From positions 2,914,001-2,978,000 of the forward strand of contig NZ_CP114901.1 of assembly GCF_027497175.1 (NCBI RefSeq): a DNA stretch of 64,000 nt. Reading direction: 5' to 3'. Every line of letters starts with the position of its first letter. The first letter of the stretch is position 1. The notes beneath the pieces were generated by a model. That model saw nothing but the letters and a program-made list of their open reading frames with translations. It did no database searches and had not been told where the DNA came from. The position numbers and the translations under genes were made by a program. Below, piece by piece: positions 17,201 through 25,491 of the stretch. This DNA comes from Verrucosispora sp. WMMD573 (lineage in GTDB: Bacteria; Actinomycetota; Actinomycetes; Mycobacteriales; Micromonosporaceae).

Positions 17201-17959
17201 TTCGCGACGGTCTTCTGTCTGTGGTTCAGCCCCCGCACGGGTCGGCTGCGTTACGCCAGCGCCGGGCACCCGTCGCCCCTGCTGATCCAGGGCGACGACG
17301 TGGCGTTCCTGCACGGCCGGGCGCTCGGTCCGCCGGTCGGTGCCATCGCGGGCACCGAGTACGAGACCGTCGCCGGCGAGCTGCGGGCCGGTGACCGGCT
17401 GCTGCTCTACACCGACGGCCTGATCGAGGACCGTCAGGTCGGCATCGACGAATCGCTGGCCCTGCTGCGCGCCGACGCGGCCCGCTCCGGTGAGCACGTG
17501 GCCGACCTGATCGACGCGGTGGTGGCGCGGGTCGCCGGCCGGCCCCGACGGGACGACGTCGCGGTCCTGGCCCTGGAGGCGGTCGAACTCAACCGGTTCG
17601 CGCTGCGGCTCCCCGCCGACCCGACCCGGTTGAGTGTGCTGCGCAAGCGGCTGGAGGACTTCCTGGTCGCGCACCGGGTGGGCGAGACGGACCTGTTCGA
17701 CCTGACCGTGGCGGTTTCCGAGGCAGCGGCCAACGCAATCGAGCACCCGGTCGACCCGGCGGAGCCGGTGGTGGAGGTCGAGGTGCGGGTCGAGGACCGC
17801 ACGGTGGTGGCGACGGTGTCGGACAGCGGGCGGTGGCGTGAGTCGACCGGATCGGGTTTCCGGGGTCGCGGGCTGTCGCTGATCCGGGCACTCGGGGATC
17901 TTTCGGTCGAGCAGACCCCGCAGGGGACACGGCTCACATTGCGTCGGGAGCTGAGCTAG
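14252..17959 (+). CDS. hybrid sensor kinase - response regulator - SpoIIE phosphatase - RsbW-type kinase
   Basis: 1235 residues, no membrane segment. Order: PAS-like sensor (30-175, AQIAMFWGEDLRAFYNDAYR), GAF-like domain (185-325), histidine kinase with phospho-acceptor H in SHEFRTPL (about residue 355) and an ATPase domain with SDTGVGI and GTGIGLAL (455-575), a receiver domain with phospho-acceptor D in LTDVMMPRLDG (about 686), a linker, a PP2C/SpoIIE phosphatase with GGDWYDVV and GDVVGKG (about 880-1100), and a C-terminal RsbW-like ATPase with AVSEAAANAIEHP and GRGLSLI (1113-1235). It joins two-component input to partner-switching output in one chain. GGGGAGG precedes the ATG. The STAS gene is convergent. 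Confidence 0.93.
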   Translation: MNSAQGGVDSDRPSAAESGMSLLLAAAFAGGGEMGALLRDRDWSANPLGPPERWPTSLGNALSTMLASKAQIAMFWGEDLRAFYNDAYRPTIGDKHPAVLGEPAREHWVETWDVLEPLLTGVLRSGESYQAQDHHFLLDRHGFVEDVYFDVSYDPIRDVSGAISGVLCICSETTGRVLSERRLRALAELGSELADPVDTDQLGRVAAAVLDRYRADVPLGLLYLRDSEGHLRPAGASGAATVPAELPTRLLEVAATGVAATVAVADLLGQVPPDAADEAMVLPISATNDPAGLLVLGVARRLPLTEDYRTFCELVAAQISRAVGKQRAYEQERARAAELAALDLAKTNFFANVSHEFRTPLTLVLGPLEDLLADPALSEDHTQRLTVMHRNALRLLKLVNTVLDFSRLESGRLVAHYEPTDLADYTSRLASTFRSATERAGLRLVVDCPPLAEPVFVDPDMWEKIVLNLVSNALKFTFEGEISIRVRAVGGIAQLEVSDTGVGIAARELPHVFERFHRVPGVRSRSHEGTGIGLALVRELVEMHGGRVSATSQIDVGSTFVVTIPFGTGHLPADRLADVDHSEREPRQAPLFVAETVQWTAGPVAAASRPAPADTATVPDADVSTARGPRPLSTAPAGRVLVVDDNPDLREHVTRLLVPIWQVSTAADGVEALRLATERPFDLVLTDVMMPRLDGFGLVAALRADPRTRYVPIVLLSARAGSAEEVAGLSVGADDYLTKPFSGQELIARVRANMALGQLRNQIIRRLRALADAAVAVNTARSTADVLQVAARHALSLAEAVRVAVSAGGTRYEADAGGASSVEPSFVLPLTGVADQPLGELRVWHPAAESADADEAALTQLARLVGVRMENAQLYEAEHRIATTLQHSFLPRTLPQLPGAVVASRYLPGSADVEVGGDWYDVVARDDDELVLIIGDVVGKGVPAAAAMGQLRNALRAYVLEGFDPGESLTRLNRLVGSTESRSFATVFCLWFSPRTGRLRYASAGHPSPLLIQGDDVAFLHGRALGPPVGAIAGTEYETVAGELRAGDRLLLYTDGLIEDRQVGIDESLALLRADAARSGEHVADLIDAVVARVAGRPRRDDVAVLALEAVELNRFALRLPADPTRLSVLRKRLEDFLVAHRVGETDLFDLTVAVSEAAANAIEHPVDPAEPVVEVEVRVEDRTVVATVSDSGRWRESTGSGFRGRGLSLIRALGDLSVEQTPQGTRLTLRRELS

Positions 17960-17981
17960 TAGCCAGCGACGGTCGAGCGGC

Positions 17982-18296
17982 TCAGGCCGGGTGCAGCCAG
18001 GGCTGCGTCCCCAGACCGGCGATCTCCAACACCCGACTGACCTGTCGGGACGGCAGCACCGTCAACGCGTCCGGGTAGTGGCCGGCGAGCCGGACCACCG
18101 CGTGGATGGCCGCCGAGTCGAAGAAGGTGACCGCCCGCAGGTCGAGTGTCACCCGGCCGGCCGGCTCGCTTAGCACGGTCTGGAGCATGGTGTCGGCGGT
18201 CGCCATGTCGACCTCGCCGGTGACCACCACGCTCAGGTGATCACCATCGGTCTCCGCGTTGGCGGAGAAGATGGGAGGTGCGCCCCCTTGATCCAC
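17982..18296 (-). CDS. STAS-domain anti-anti-sigma factor
   Basis: 104 residues, a single STAS domain: SVVVTGEVDMATAD as the first strands and DLRAVTFFDSAAIHAVV, whose serine is the residue phosphorylated by RsbW-type kinases in SpoIIAA/RsbV proteins. Dephosphorylation by a SpoIIE phosphatase would let it sequester an anti-sigma kinase. GTG at 18296 is used because AAGG lies 7 nt upstream; longer readings reach into the map promoter. It is convergent with the giant kinase, 22 bp away, making it the obvious candidate substrate (inference). Confidence 0.85.
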   Translation of the reverse strand: MDQGGAPPIFSANAETDGDHLSVVVTGEVDMATADTMLQTVLSEPAGRVTLDLRAVTFFDSAAIHAVVRLAGHYPDALTVLPSRQVSRVLEIAGLGTQPWLHPA

Positions 18297-18378
18297 GCAG
18301 ACACCTTGACACAGCGCTTGTGGTAGGGCAACAACCACCCGGACCGGCCGGTGGTGGGGGTCACTGTGCGGGCGGCGA

Positions 18379-18390
18379 TAGGCTTGCGTC
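18379..18390 (+). promoter_or_regulatory. leaderless -10 element of map
   Basis: TAGGCT at 18379-18384, 6 nt before ATG 18391. No ribosome-binding site is visible, in keeping with a leaderless message. Confidence 0.6.
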
Positions 18391-19248
18391 ATGACCGTCC
18401 GTGCGCCGCTGACCCCCGGCACGCTCTCCCCGTGGCGGCCGGTGCCCGCCCACATCGCCCGCCCGGAGTACGTCGGCAAGAAGGCCCCCCGGCCCTGGCA
18501 GGGGTCGCATGTGCAGACACCGGAGACCATCGAGAAGATGCGTCTGGCGGGGCGGATCGCCGCCCAGGCGGTGCAGCTGGCGGGCGAGCACTGCAAGCCC
18601 GGCGTGACCACCGACGAGATCGACCGGGTGGTGCACGACTTCCTCGTGGACAACGGCGCCTACCCGTCGACCCTGGGCTACCGGGGCTTCCCGAAGTCCT
18701 GCTGCACCAGCCTGAACGAGGTGATCTGCCACGGCATCCCCGACTCGACCCCGCTCGTCGACGGCGACATCATCAACGTCGACGTCACCGCGTACATCGG
18801 TGGGGTGCACGGCGACACGGATGCGACGTTCTGCGTCGGCGAGGTCGCCGAGGAGAATCGGCTGCTGGTCGAGCGGACGCACGAGGCGATGATGCGGGGG
18901 ATCCGGGCGGTCGCCCCGGGTCGGCAGATCAACGTGATCGGCCGGGTCATCGAGTCGTACGCGAAGCGTTTCGGCTACGGCGTGGTCCGCGACTTCACCG
19001 GCCACGGGATCGGCGAGTCCTTCCACAGTGGGCTCTACGTGCCGCACTACGACAGCCCGCGCCCCACCGACGTGATGGAGCCGGGAATGACCTTCACCGT
19101 CGAGCCGATGATCACGCTCGGCACCCACCAGTACGATCTCTGGGACGACGGCTGGACGGTGGTCACCAAGGACCGCAGGTGGACCGCCCAGTTCGAGCAC
19201 ACCGTGCTGGTCACCGAGGACGGCCACGAGATCCTGACGCTGCCGTGA
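18391..19248 (+). CDS. map: methionine aminopeptidase, type I
   Basis: 285 residues. Removes the initiator methionine from nascent proteins in the cytoplasm. The five metal ligands of the pita-bread fold are visible in context: [24 protein letters not shown] and QFEHTV. The N-terminus carries the roughly 40-residue extension found in the longer actinobacterial paralogue (MapB-like), rich in Pro and Arg ([17 protein letters not shown]). The start is fixed by the TAGGCT box 6 nt upstream. The next gene begins inside the stop codon (GTGA). Confidence 0.94.
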   Translation: MTVRAPLTPGTLSPWRPVPAHIARPEYVGKKAPRPWQGSHVQTPETIEKMRLAGRIAAQAVQLAGEHCKPGVTTDEIDRVVHDFLVDNGAYPSTLGYRGFPKSCCTSLNEVICHGIPDSTPLVDGDIINVDVTAYIGGVHGDTDATFCVGEVAEENRLLVERTHEAMMRGIRAVAPGRQINVIGRVIESYAKRFGYGVVRDFTGHGIGESFHSGLYVPHYDSPRPTDVMEPGMTFTVEPMITLGTHQYDLWDDGWTVVTKDRRWTAQFEHTVLVTEDGHEILTLP

Positions 19249-19961
19249 CCGAGACCCCTGCGGCGCTGCGCGAGCACCATCACGCCGACGTGTCCGGGGG
19301 CTGGCTGCGCCCGGCCGTGTTCGGTGCGATGGATGGCCTGGTCACCAACATCGCCCTGATCGCCGGCGTCGGCGGCGGTGGCGTCTCGCCCCGCACGATC
19401 GTGCTCACCGGCACCGCCGGCCTGGTGGCCGGCGCCATCTCGATGGCGCTCGGTGAGTACACAAGCGTGCGGTCGGCCAACGAGCAGATCGCCGCCGAGG
19501 TGGCCAAGGAACGCCGGGAGCTGGAGCGTCACCCGGAGGCCGAGGCCCGCGAGCTCGCCGACATGTGGGTTGCCCGGGGGCTGCCCGAGGACCTCGCCGT
19601 CCAGGTCGCCGAGGCGGTACGCCGCCAGCCGGAGCAGGCGCTGCGGATGCACGTGCAGGAGGAGTTGGGCGTCAACCCGGACGAGCAACCCAACCCGTGG
19701 ACGGCGGCGTTCTCGTCGTTCCTCTGCTTCTCCGTCGGCGCGCTGGTGCCGCTGCTGCCGTACCTGCTCGGGGCGACCAGCCTGGCTCTTGCCCTGGCCG
19801 TCGGCGGGCTCGGGCTCTTCGTCGCCGGTGCGGTCGTCGCCCGGTTCACAAACCGTCGGTGGTGGTCCGGCGGGCTGCGCCAACTGCTGCTCGGCGGCGC
19901 CGCCGCGGTGGCGACATACCTGATCGGCGCGCTGATCGGGGTACCGGGCGGCCTCGGCTGA
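19245..19961 (+). CDS. VIT1/CCC1-family transporter
   Basis: 238 residues related to vacuolar iron transporters: the first segment [19 protein letters not shown] and the second [17 protein letters not shown] contain the conserved DG and SMALGEY motifs, followed by a charged cytoplasmic helix region with Glu residues that bind metal in VIT1, and three C-terminal membrane segments. Eukaryotic members export Fe or Mn out of the cytosol; bacterial roles are mostly inferred. GTG start at 19245 overlaps the map stop by 4 nt (GTGA), so translation is coupled. Confidence 0.87.
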   Translation: MTETPAALREHHHADVSGGWLRPAVFGAMDGLVTNIALIAGVGGGGVSPRTIVLTGTAGLVAGAISMALGEYTSVRSANEQIAAEVAKERRELERHPEAEARELADMWVARGLPEDLAVQVAEAVRRQPEQALRMHVQEELGVNPDEQPNPWTAAFSSFLCFSVGALVPLLPYLLGATSLALALAVGGLGLFVAGAVVARFTNRRWWSGGLRQLLLGGAAAVATYLIGALIGVPGGLG

Positions 19962-19962
19962 G

Positions 19963-20691
19963 TCAGCCGTCCAGCAGATCGTCGATGGTGCCGTCGACCG
20001 GGCGGCCACGCGCGGTGAGCTCCGCGGACTGGCGGGCCAGCACGGCACCCACCTCGGTCATGTCCGCCCCGGCCAGCCCGGTACGCCGTATCGCGTCGCC
20101 CGGGTCCCGGAAGTAGGTGCGGCTGAGCAGTCCGCTGACCGTGGCCGCGCCGAGCCGGGCCTCGCCGAGCATCAGCAGGGCCTGGTCCGTCTCGTACCAC
20201 TCGGCCAGCCGGGCGGCCCGGGAGTGCGCGGCGCTGCCCCGGTACCACGCCCTGCGGGCGGCCGAGGTGAACTCGGCCGGGCGAGCCCGGGCCAGGCGGC
20301 CGAGGTGCTCGTCGCGCAGGGTGGCCAGCCACCCGGTCGGGTCGTGCAGGGCCCGCGTGGTCACGTAGCGGTCGGCGGTAAGCGGCCACCGGCTGGTCAA
20401 CTGCCGGGCCTGGCGCAGCCGTTCCTCGGCGGCCATCACGGTCAGGTCGACAAGTACGCCGTCCACCCGGCGGGTCGCCGCCGGAGGGCCGGTGCCGGGC
20501 CGGTAGGTGACCACCAGCATCCCGACCTCACCGTCGCCACCACCGTCGTCGTCGCCGTGGGCCAACGGGCCGTGGACCGCGACCGCGAGCACCTCGGCCG
20601 GGAACCGCCGCCGGACGGCGGCGGCGACCCGCTCGGCCACGTCCCAGCGGGGATCGTCCCGGCGTTCCTGGACATCGCCCACGCCGACCAC
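19963..20691 (-). CDS. nucleotidyltransferase-fold protein, kanamycin nucleotidyltransferase-like
   Basis: 242 residues. The N-terminal part has a Pol-beta-type nucleotidyltransferase pattern: VAVHGPLAHGD, then a gap of acidic and glycine residues, then DGEVGMLVV, where the D-x-E pair matches the catalytic pair in the ANT(4')-type SDIEMM motif, and a third acidic strand VLVDLTV. The C-terminal half is helical, as in the kanamycin nucleotidyltransferase C-domain. Whether it modifies an aminoglycoside or another metabolite cannot be said. It is convergent with the VIT1-like gene, 1 nt apart. GTG at 20682 is an alternative start. Confidence 0.65.
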   Translation of the reverse strand: MVGVGDVQERRDDPRWDVAERVAAAVRRRFPAEVLAVAVHGPLAHGDDDGGGDGEVGMLVVTYRPGTGPPAATRRVDGVLVDLTVMAAEERLRQARQLTSRWPLTADRYVTTRALHDPTGWLATLRDEHLGRLARARPAEFTSAARRAWYRGSAAHSRAARLAEWYETDQALLMLGEARLGAATVSGLLSRTYFRDPGDAIRRTGLAGADMTEVGAVLARQSAELTARGRPVDGTIDDLLDG

Positions 20692-20777
20692 CCCGCGTTC
20701 GCGCCACTCACAGCGACCTGTTGGTCACGCACACCCTAACGCCTGTGTCGGTGCGCCCGGTCGAGCCGCGACGGGGG

Positions 20778-21257
20778 TCAGGTGTGTCGGGCGTCGTCGG
20801 GCACCAGCCGGAAGATCCGAATCTCCCGGCCGGCAGCCCGCTCCACGTACGTCTCGTAGGCCGGCCACTCGTCGACCAGCAGCCGCCACAGCCGGTCACG
20901 TTCGACGCCGGTGGCCACCTCGGCGCGTACCGGGATGCGGCGACCCTTGACGTCCACCTCAGCCCTCGGTTCGGCGAGCAGGTTCAGCGACCACGCCGGC
21001 TGGTGGGGCTGGCCCCAGTTCGACCCGACGACCACGTAACCGTCGCCGTCGGGCACGTAGAGCAGCGGGTTGCTGCGCGGTCGACCAGACTTACGGCCGG
21101 TCGTGGTGATCACCAGCGACGGTACGAGCCCGAGGGCCACCACCCGGCCCCGGGTCAGCCGCCCCACGGCCCGGTCGACGGGTACCAGCAGCCGGATGGT
21201 GGCGCCGAACCAGCGGTGCCGGCCGACCCGGCGGGTGAGGCTTCCCAGCACGGACAT
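20778..21257 (-). CDS. deazaflavin (F420)-dependent nitroreductase family protein
   Basis: 159 residues with the split beta-barrel of the Ddn/FDOR-A group: LVITTTGRKSGRPRSNPLLY, GYVVVGSNWGQPHQPAWSLNL and RAEVDVKGRRIPVRAEVA are textbook motifs for binding coenzyme F420. Members reduce quinones, nitroimidazoles and other hydride acceptors at the membrane face. ATG at 21257 was chosen; CAGACT ends 6 nt upstream, a near match to the leaderless promoters of this window. Lies between the nucleotidyltransferase gene and the ABC permease gene on the same strand. Confidence 0.9.
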   Translation of the reverse strand: MSVLGSLTRRVGRHRWFGATIRLLVPVDRAVGRLTRGRVVALGLVPSLVITTTGRKSGRPRSNPLLYVPDGDGYVVVGSNWGQPHQPAWSLNLLAEPRAEVDVKGRRIPVRAEVATGVERDRLWRLLVDEWPAYETYVERAAGREIRIFRLVPDDARHT

Positions 21258-21285
21258 CCGCACAGTCTGGAGGGTGGGGTGCCGG

Positions 21286-24012
21286 TCAGTCCAGACGGCG
21301 TTCCATCGGTAGCCGGGACCGGGTGAACAGCGCCGCGCCGAACATCGCCACCATCGGCACCGCCACCAGCACACCCAGGGTGAGCCAGGGCATCACCAAC
21401 GGGTAGGGCGGCTCGATCGGCCAACTGTCGGCGTACCGCCGGTTGGTGAAGGCCAGCACGATCAGGGCCGAGGCGAGTCCGGCGACGATGCCCAACGTGG
21501 AGCCGAGCACCGCGATCAGGCCAGCCTGGCAGAGTGACAGCAGCCGGCGTACGGCTGGCCCCGCGCCGACCGCGGCGAGGGTGGACAGGTCGGCCCGTCC
21601 CTCGGCGCCGGCCAGACCGGTGGCGATGCCAGCGGCGCCGACGGTGACCACCGCGGAGACCGCCGCCAGCAACAGCAGCAGCGGCCGGGTGTCGTCGTGG
21701 TTCTGGTTGCGCTCCACCCCGACCCCCGTGGAGCTGAGAGGGCGCAGCGCCGCGACGAGTTCGTCCTGGCGCTGCTGGTCCGGTGGCTGCCGGGCGTCCA
21801 ACGCCCAGCCGACCTGCCAGGTCGCGAGCCCGAGTCGGTCGGCGGCGGCGGGGGAGAGCAACAGCCAGTGCTCACCGAGCCCGGTGTGCAGCGCGTAGCC
21901 GGGTACGGTGGCGGTTTCCGCCGGCCGCTTCTCGTCGCCGTGTTCGACCCGGAGATCCAGGCGGTCGTCGCGCAGGAAGCGGGCGTCGGTGACCACCGCG
22001 CCGCCCGAGCGCAGCGCGGCGGTGGCGGCCTCGACCTCGGCCGGTGCGACCCCGGTGAGCAGCGGCAGCGTGGCGCCGTCGTCCACGGCGACCCGCAGGT
22101 ACGGGCCCTGGGGCTCGTCGTCGCTGTGCCGGCAGCGGGGGTCGGCGCGGGCCCGCAGCTGGTCGGCTGCGGTGAGCGGCTGGTACGGCTGCCAGGGGCA
22201 GACCCGCTCGGCAGGCATGGTGGCGGTGATCGTGCAGGCGTAGAAGTCCGGCGCGCAGCCGGCCGCCACCAGCGGGGCGATCGTGCCGGCTCCGAGCAGC
22301 TTCCGCGCCGGGCCGCTGATCTCGTGGAGGGTGGGTGGCCGGTCCGACGCGGGATCGCCGTTGGTGGTGACCAGCACTGTGCGTTCCGGCAGCAGCGGCT
22401 GGTTCCGCTGGTCGGCGCGGGCGTTGTCGCTGGCCAGGAAGAGGCCGAGGGCGACGCTGCCGGCGACCGCGGCCATCACGGCGGAGATGGCCGGCGCGGC
22501 CGACGCACGGTTGCGGCTGGCGTCGCGGACCGCGATCCGGGGGGCCAGCGGCAGGAACCGACCGAGCCGGGCCAGCAGGCCCACAAGCGTCGGGGTGGCG
22601 AACACCAGACCCAGCTCGCCCAGGACCAGCCCGCCGAGGATGACCGGCTGCGAGGTGACGACCGCGCCGATCGCGGCCACGACGGTTCCGCCGGCGGCCA
22701 GCGCGATGCCGATGGCGAGCCACCGGCGTCGGTGCACGGGCGGGGTGCGCCGTCCGGCGAGGCCGGCCACGACGTCCTGCCGGGCGGCCGTCCACGCCGG
22801 TGCCAGCGCGGCCAGGATTCCGGCCAGCACCGCGACCAGCGCGATCACGACCAGGGCAGCTGGCCAGACGCGGTAGCCGCCGAACCGCTGCGAGAAGACG
22901 AACTCCTCGACCAGGGGCCGGCCGGCGATGGCGGCGGTCACGCCGAGCACGATCCCGGTCACGGCACCGACCCCACCCAGCACCACGCCGTCGGCGAGCA
23001 CCACTCGGCGCAGCTGCACCGCGTCGCCACCGGCGACCGCCACCAGAGCCAGTTCCCGTCGCCGACGGCGTACCCCGACGGCGAACGCCGGCCCGACCAG
23101 CAGCACCACTTCAAGCAGGCCGAGTCCGCCGACGAGGACGCCGGCGCTGACCGCCTCCACGTTCATTTCGTCGACTCGCGAGTCGAGGTACGGGGACAGC
23201 TTTCCGGGCGGCGCGGGTACCCGGGCGACGACCACGACGCCGTTGTGGTTGAGCTGCCGGAAGACGTCGTCGGTGAGCGGGCCGGACAGATCGGCCAGGA
23301 ACACCTCGTCGGGGTTGGTCTCCGGAGGCGCCCCCGCGGGGTGCAGGATCACCATCGCGGCCAGTTGCTCGGGGAGTTCGGCCACGCCGACGACCGTCCA
23401 GGTGCGGCTGCCGTCCCCGGCGGCGATCCGGTCCCCGAGGTCGACACCGAGGCTGCGTCGGGCGGCCAGGTTCACCGCGATCTCGTCGTCGGCGGCCGGC
23501 GCCCGGCCCCGGTGGATCCGGGCGAGGCTGCGCCCGAGCGGGTCGGTCAGGTCGATCGCGGTGGCGGCGATGTCGTCGCGGATCCGGTCGCCCTGCCAGG
23601 CGCTGAACGGCACCCAGCGACGGATCGGCAGCACCCGGCTGCCCTCGGGCAGCAGCGCGGCGACCTGCTCCGCGGCGACCGGGGCGGTGAGCGGCTGGTC
23701 CCGGTCTCCGGAGGTCCAGCCGCTGCCGTCGGAGCTCTGCTCGACCGGGCCGCGCCCCACCACCCGAAGTTCCGCGTCGGCGCTGCCGAGCCGACGATCC
23801 AACTCCTCGCTCGGGGTCAGCTGGGCCATGTCGACGCTTACCGCGACGAAGCTCAACGCCAGCACCGGCAGGATGATCATCGCCAGCACCAGGGCGGTAC
23901 GCCCGCGGGCCCGTTTCGCCTCGCGACGGGCGATGCGCAGCGCGGCCCGCCACGATCCGAGCGCCTCGGCCAGCCGTGCACCGCCGGCCGGCCGGGACGG
24001 TCGATCGCTCAC
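21286..24012 (-). CDS. FtsX-type ABC transporter permease (two FtsX domains)
   Basis: 908 residues. One membrane helix near residues 40-62, a large extracytoplasmic domain, an FtsX domain of three helices (about 290-430), two further helices (about 440-500), a second extracytoplasmic domain with paired cysteines, and a C-terminal FtsX domain (about 785-900, WLTLGVLVAVPMVAMFGAAL). This is the duplicated layout of MacB/LolE-like permeases that use mechanical force rather than transport through a pore. It overlaps the ATPase gene by 4 nt and is the last gene of the padR-ATPase-permease operon. Confidence 0.9.
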   Translation of the reverse strand: MSDRPSRPAGGARLAEALGSWRAALRIARREAKRARGRTALVLAMIILPVLALSFVAVSVDMAQLTPSEELDRRLGSADAELRVVGRGPVEQSSDGSGWTSGDRDQPLTAPVAAEQVAALLPEGSRVLPIRRWVPFSAWQGDRIRDDIAATAIDLTDPLGRSLARIHRGRAPAADDEIAVNLAARRSLGVDLGDRIAAGDGSRTWTVVGVAELPEQLAAMVILHPAGAPPETNPDEVFLADLSGPLTDDVFRQLNHNGVVVVARVPAPPGKLSPYLDSRVDEMNVEAVSAGVLVGGLGLLEVVLLVGPAFAVGVRRRRRELALVAVAGGDAVQLRRVVLADGVVLGGVGAVTGIVLGVTAAIAGRPLVEEFVFSQRFGGYRVWPAALVVIALVAVLAGILAALAPAWTAARQDVVAGLAGRRTPPVHRRRWLAIGIALAAGGTVVAAIGAVVTSQPVILGGLVLGELGLVFATPTLVGLLARLGRFLPLAPRIAVRDASRNRASAAPAISAVMAAVAGSVALGLFLASDNARADQRNQPLLPERTVLVTTNGDPASDRPPTLHEISGPARKLLGAGTIAPLVAAGCAPDFYACTITATMPAERVCPWQPYQPLTAADQLRARADPRCRHSDDEPQGPYLRVAVDDGATLPLLTGVAPAEVEAATAALRSGGAVVTDARFLRDDRLDLRVEHGDEKRPAETATVPGYALHTGLGEHWLLLSPAAADRLGLATWQVGWALDARQPPDQQRQDELVAALRPLSSTGVGVERNQNHDDTRPLLLLLAAVSAVVTVGAAGIATGLAGAEGRADLSTLAAVGAGPAVRRLLSLCQAGLIAVLGSTLGIVAGLASALIVLAFTNRRYADSWPIEPPYPLVMPWLTLGVLVAVPMVAMFGAALFTRSRLPMERRLD

Positions 24013-24827
24013 CGGCCGCGGCCGCTGAGCAGGGCCTCCACGCCGGCCAGCGGGGCCGTCGAGTCGACAGTCACGCCGTCGCGCAGGAAGACCACTCGGT
24101 CGGCCCAGGCCGCATGGCGCGCCTCGTGGGTCACCAGCACCCCGGCGGCCCCCGCGTCGACCCGACGGCGCAGCAGCCGCAGCACCGCCTCCCCGGTCTG
24201 CGAGTCCAGCGCGCCGGTCGGCTCGTCGGCCAGCACGAGGCGCCGCTGCCCGACCAACGCCCGGGCGATGGCGACGCGTTGCTGCTGGCCACCGGAGAGC
24301 TGGTCCGGGAACCGGTCACCCAACTCCGACAGACCCACCTCGGTCAACGCGTCGAGCGCCAGCCGGCGGGCCGCCCGTACCCCGGTGCCGTCCAGTTCGA
24401 GGGGGAGAGCGACGTTCTCCACGGCGGTCAGGCTGCCGATGAGGTTCAGGTTCTGGAAGATGTACCCGATGCGGCGGCGGCGCAGCCTGGCCAGCCCACG
24501 CCGATCCAGGGCGTGCAGCGGCTGCCCCTCGACGTGCACCTCACCGGCGGTCGGGCTGTCCAGTCCGCCGGCCAGGGTGAGCAGGGTGGACTTGCCGGAA
24601 CCGGAGGGACCCATCACGGCGACGAGTTCGCCGGGGCGGACGGCCAGGCTCACCCCGCGCAGGGCGTGTACCGCCGCCGGGCCGCTGCCGTGGGTGCGAT
24701 GCACGTCACGCAGGTCGAGCACGGTGTCGCCGGCTGGTTCGGGGCCAGCTCCGGGCGAGGACGCGGCGGCGTCGGACGCGGCCCGCGGATCGGGGGCGGC
24801 TGGCTTGCGTCCCCCGGGAGCGGTCAC
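24009..24827 (-). CDS. ABC transporter ATP-binding protein, MacB/LolD type
   Basis: 272 residues: Walker A GPSGSGKST, Q-loop in YIFQNLNLIGSLT, signature LSGGQQQRVAIARAL, Walker B LVLADEPTGALDS and H-loop VTHE. A 40-residue N-terminal Ala/Pro-rich extension precedes the ATPase core. It energises the FtsX-type permease encoded immediately downstream with a 4-nt overlap. It itself overlaps the padR stop by 4 nt, so the three genes are translationally chained. Confidence 0.93.
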   Translation of the reverse strand: MTAPGGRKPAAPDPRAASDAAASSPGAGPEPAGDTVLDLRDVHRTHGSGPAAVHALRGVSLAVRPGELVAVMGPSGSGKSTLLTLAGGLDSPTAGEVHVEGQPLHALDRRGLARLRRRRIGYIFQNLNLIGSLTAVENVALPLELDGTGVRAARRLALDALTEVGLSELGDRFPDQLSGGQQQRVAIARALVGQRRLVLADEPTGALDSQTGEAVLRLLRRRVDAGAAGVLVTHEARHAAWADRVVFLRDGVTVDSTAPLAGVEALLSGRGR

Positions 24828-25405
24828 CGTCGTGCCTCCTCACCACTGTGGCCCACCGCCTCGGAGAGGGGCGCTGGGCCGGCGGCCGGGGGGCGGTGCC
24901 GTACCAGGCTGCTCTCGCAGTGGTCGAGCCAGCGCACCTCGGCCTCGGCCTGGAACACCATCGCGTCCAGCACCAGCCGCCAGGGCAGATCCTCCGGACG
25001 GTCGCTGGAGTACTTCAGCCGGGTCAGCTCCTGCAACGTACGCATGGTGGCGGTCCGTTGCGTCTGGACCACCGCCCGGACGTCCACGCCGGGGGTGGTC
25101 AACGCCAGCGCCAGTTTGATCGCCAGCTCGTCGCGTGGGCGGTCGCTGCGGCTGATCGGCGTGGCGAACCACAGGGTCAGGTCGGCCCGCCCGGCGTCGG
25201 TGATCTCGTACGGACGTTGTCCGGCCTCGCTCTCCGGCAGGGACCTGACCAGACCGTCCCGCTCCAACCGCGACAGGGTGGTGTAGACCTGCCCGATGTT
25301 CAGCGGCCAGGTGGCGCCGGTCGACTCCTCGAAGGCGGCCCGGAGCTGATAGCCGTACATCTGCCCGCGTTCGAGCAGGGCGAGCAGGCCGTGGCGGATG
25401 GACAT
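24824..25405 (-). CDS. PadR-family transcriptional repressor
   Basis: 193 residues: an N-terminal winged helix (MSIRHGLLALLERGQMYGYQL, then the recognition region LNIGQVYTTLSRLERDGLV) and a C-terminal coiled helical dimerisation region of the Vir family. PadR proteins usually repress a linked transporter gene until a substrate binds; here the downstream ATPase and permease are the likely targets, as in LadR/LmrA-type circuits. The ATG at 25405 lies 7 nt after CATACT, a possible -10 box inside the palindromic operator. Confidence 0.9.
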   Translation of the reverse strand: MSIRHGLLALLERGQMYGYQLRAAFEESTGATWPLNIGQVYTTLSRLERDGLVRSLPESEAGQRPYEITDAGRADLTLWFATPISRSDRPRDELAIKLALALTTPGVDVRAVVQTQRTATMRTLQELTRLKYSSDRPEDLPWRLVLDAMVFQAEAEVRWLDHCESSLVRHRPPAAGPAPLSEAVGHSGEEARR

Positions 25406-25413
25406 GGACCGGA

Positions 25414-25432
25414 GTATGCATACCTGGTATGC
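25414..25432. promoter_or_regulatory. PadR operator candidate
   Basis: GTATGCATAC (25414-25423, a perfect palindrome) is followed by CTG and GTATGC, so GCATAC-CTG-GTATGC (25418-25432) is a second overlapping inverted repeat. GTATGC recurs with a 13-bp period. It lies 9 bases before the padR start and covers its probable -10 box. Confidence 0.7.
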
Positions 25433-25491
25433 GGACCGCAACCGGCGTGGACGTGAGTTCGCCTACGCCGGGTGCGTCAGCCGGTCCCGGC

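Noticed and set aside
20570..20620. Loss of catalytic acids in the nucleotidyltransferase
   Set aside because: At first the second D of the usual D-x-D seemed missing, but D-x-E fits the kanamycin nucleotidyltransferase pattern, so inactivity is not supported.
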